Origin: Paracoccaceae bacterium | GTDB lineage: Bacteria > Pseudomonadota > Alphaproteobacteria > Rhodobacterales > Rhodobacteraceae | Direction: 5' to 3' | Assembly: GCA_020832725.1 (NCBI GenBank) | Contig: JAFIEC010000295.1 | Location: forward strand, 1 to 8,000 | DNA length: 8,000 bases | Shown here: in pieces, positions 7,166 through 8,000 of the stretch | Layout of the letters: every line of letters begins with the position of its first letter | How positions within the stretch are numbered: position 1 is the first letter of the stretch | Notes under the pieces: generated by a model | The model's input: the letters and a program-made list of their open reading frames with translations, nothing else | Database searches by the model: none | Told to the model about the DNA's origin: nothing | Position numbers and translations under genes: made by a program

Positions 7166-7917
7166 CCTCTGCTCTTGTCGCCGCGCGCGACGGATTCGCC
7201 GCACGAAACCCCGAGCAGCCCTTCCAGCACGGGGGACGGCATTGGGGTGTGATCGACACCGGGGGCACGCACCCTGCCCTGCTGCTGCTGCCCGGCACGC
7301 TGGGCCGGGCCGATGTGTTCTTCCACCAGATCGAGGCCTTGTCCCCCCGCCTGAGGGTGATCGCTGTCAGCCATCCCTCCTCCGGCAGCCTCGAGGACTG
7401 GACCGCCGATCTTGTGGCCCTGCTCGATCAGCGGGGCGTGGGGGCGGCTGCGGTGCTGGGCTCGTCGCTGGGGGGCTACATGGCCCAGATTCTGGCCGGA
7501 CATCACCCCGGGCGCGTCACCCATCTTTTCGCGGCCAACACGCTGGCCGGAACGGCCGGGCTGACGAACCGGCCGCCCTATGCGCTCGACCTCGAGGCAA
7601 CGCCAATCGACGAATTGCGGGCAGGTTTCGAGGCGGGGCTGGCCGCCCGCGCCGCAAGCCACCCCGCCGAGGCCGGGACGATCGACCTCCTGCGTGCCGA
7701 GATCGCGGGGCGCATCCCCGAACCCGAGCTTCGGGCGCGGCTTTCGGTGCTGAAGAACGCCCCGGAGCTGCCGGCCTGCCCACTGCCGCCGGAACGGATC
7801 ACCGTGATCGATGCCGAGGACGAGCCGCTGCTTCCGGCCGACTGGCGGGCAGCCGTGCGCGCGCGGCTGTCCCCCGGAGCCGCCTTTGCCTTTGCCCATG
7901 GTGGGCATTTCCCCTAA
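7162..7917 (+). CDS. Alpha/beta hydrolase fold protein, apparently truncated at the C-terminus
   Basis: The protein is 251 residues as read. The alpha/beta hydrolase features are LLLPGTLGRADVF (41-53, oxyanion-loop region), the nucleophile elbow G-S-S-L-G (100-104) with S102, a candidate acid in VIDAEDEPLLP (D220), and the catalytic H249 in HGGHFP. The start is ATG 7162, overlapping the M81 stop as ATGA, with GGGAG seven bases upstream. Such enzymes hydrolyse esters, amides or C-C bonds; its place at the operon's end suggests it processes a product of the transported compound. The oddity is that TAA comes two residues after the catalytic histidine. Members of this fold normally have a further helix there, and the same frame continues after the TAA with LVRPDLYNALFPA, which reads like that missing helix. 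Either the gene is newly truncated or the base call is wrong; the triad is complete, so some activity could remain. The fold call is firm; the substrate is unknown. Confidence 0.85.
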   Translation: MTSALVAARDGFAARNPEQPFQHGGRHWGVIDTGGTHPALLLLPGTLGRADVFFHQIEALSPRLRVIAVSHPSSGSLEDWTADLVALLDQRGVGAAAVLGSSLGGYMAQILAGHHPGRVTHLFAANTLAGTAGLTNRPPYALDLEATPIDELRAGFEAGLAARAASHPAEAGTIDLLRAEIAGRIPEPELRARLSVLKNAPELPACPLPPERITVIDAEDEPLLPADWRAAVRARLSPGAAFAFAHGGHFP

Positions 7918-7998
7918 CTCGTGCGCCCAGATCTTTATAACGCCCTTTTCCCGGCGCGGCATGGCCATGCGCCCTTGCCCGACCCATGGGGCCCCGGA
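7918..7998 (+). pseudogene. In-frame continuation of the alpha/beta hydrolase after a TAA codon
   Basis: Directly after TAA 7915-7917 the same frame stays open to the window edge, reading LVRPDLYNALFPARHGHAPL and then PDPWGPG. In related hydrolases, from memory, GGHFP is followed by an aromatic residue and a segment like L-x-R-P-x-x-Y-N. A Tyr codon (TAT or TAC) changed to TAA would explain this. The window ends before a stop appears, so the original length is unknown. A chance open frame of 27 codons in GC-rich DNA is possible; the match in content is the stronger argument. Confidence 0.45.
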
Positions 7999-8000
7999 CC

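Noticed and set aside
6125..7204. Long minus-strand open frames opposite the M81 and hydrolase genes (also 6931-7968)
   Set aside because: They are arginine/glycine-rich shadows of coding sequence with high third-position GC and have no family features.
7988..7995. GGGGCCCC palindrome at the window end
   Set aside because: Short GC palindromes are expected by chance in DNA of this composition; nothing around it supports a function.

Overview
The window is high-GC DNA with dense, tightly packed genes, GTG as well as ATG starts, and TRAP transporter genes. This suggests an alphaproteobacterium, most likely of the Rhodobacteraceae type. That placement is inferred from style and gene content; no rRNA or other marker gene is present.

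Layout. (1) Positions 1-675, plus strand: the 3' part of a cation diffusion facilitator (CDF) metal transporter, cut by the window edge, with a C-terminal extension of about 86 residues beyond the usual CDF end. (2) Positions 685-2753, minus strand: a two-gene unit of an XRE-cupin transcription regulator followed by an amidase-signature hydrolase, joined by an ATGA stop/start overlap. (3) Positions 2754-2865: a divergent control region with Shine-Dalgarno sites for both directions and a perfect 8+8 bp inverted repeat at 2771-2790, the best candidate operator. (4) Positions 2866-7917, plus strand: a five-gene operon of TRAP large permease (DctM type), TRAP solute-binding protein (DctP type), TRAP small permease (DctQ type), an M81/MlrC-like metallopeptidase and an alpha/beta hydrolase. 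Gaps are 16 and 7 bases or 4-base overlaps.

How the genes may work together. The divergent block looks like a self-contained uptake and degradation module. The periplasmic binding protein and the two permease subunits would import a carboxylate. The M81 hydrolase, alpha/beta hydrolase and amidase would cleave amide, peptide or ester bonds in it. The XRE-cupin protein would sense a ligand and control both directions from the shared intergenic region. The substrate cannot be read from the sequence.

The two most notable local signals are the perfect inverted repeat between the divergent units and a TAA stop in the last gene. That stop falls directly after the catalytic-His motif GGHFP, and the same frame continues beyond it with a sequence that reads like the missing C-terminus of the hydrolase. 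This suggests a recent nonsense mutation or a base-call error.

No RNA gene, CRISPR array, insertion sequence or convincing terminator was seen. No gene-free stretch exceeds about 110 bases.
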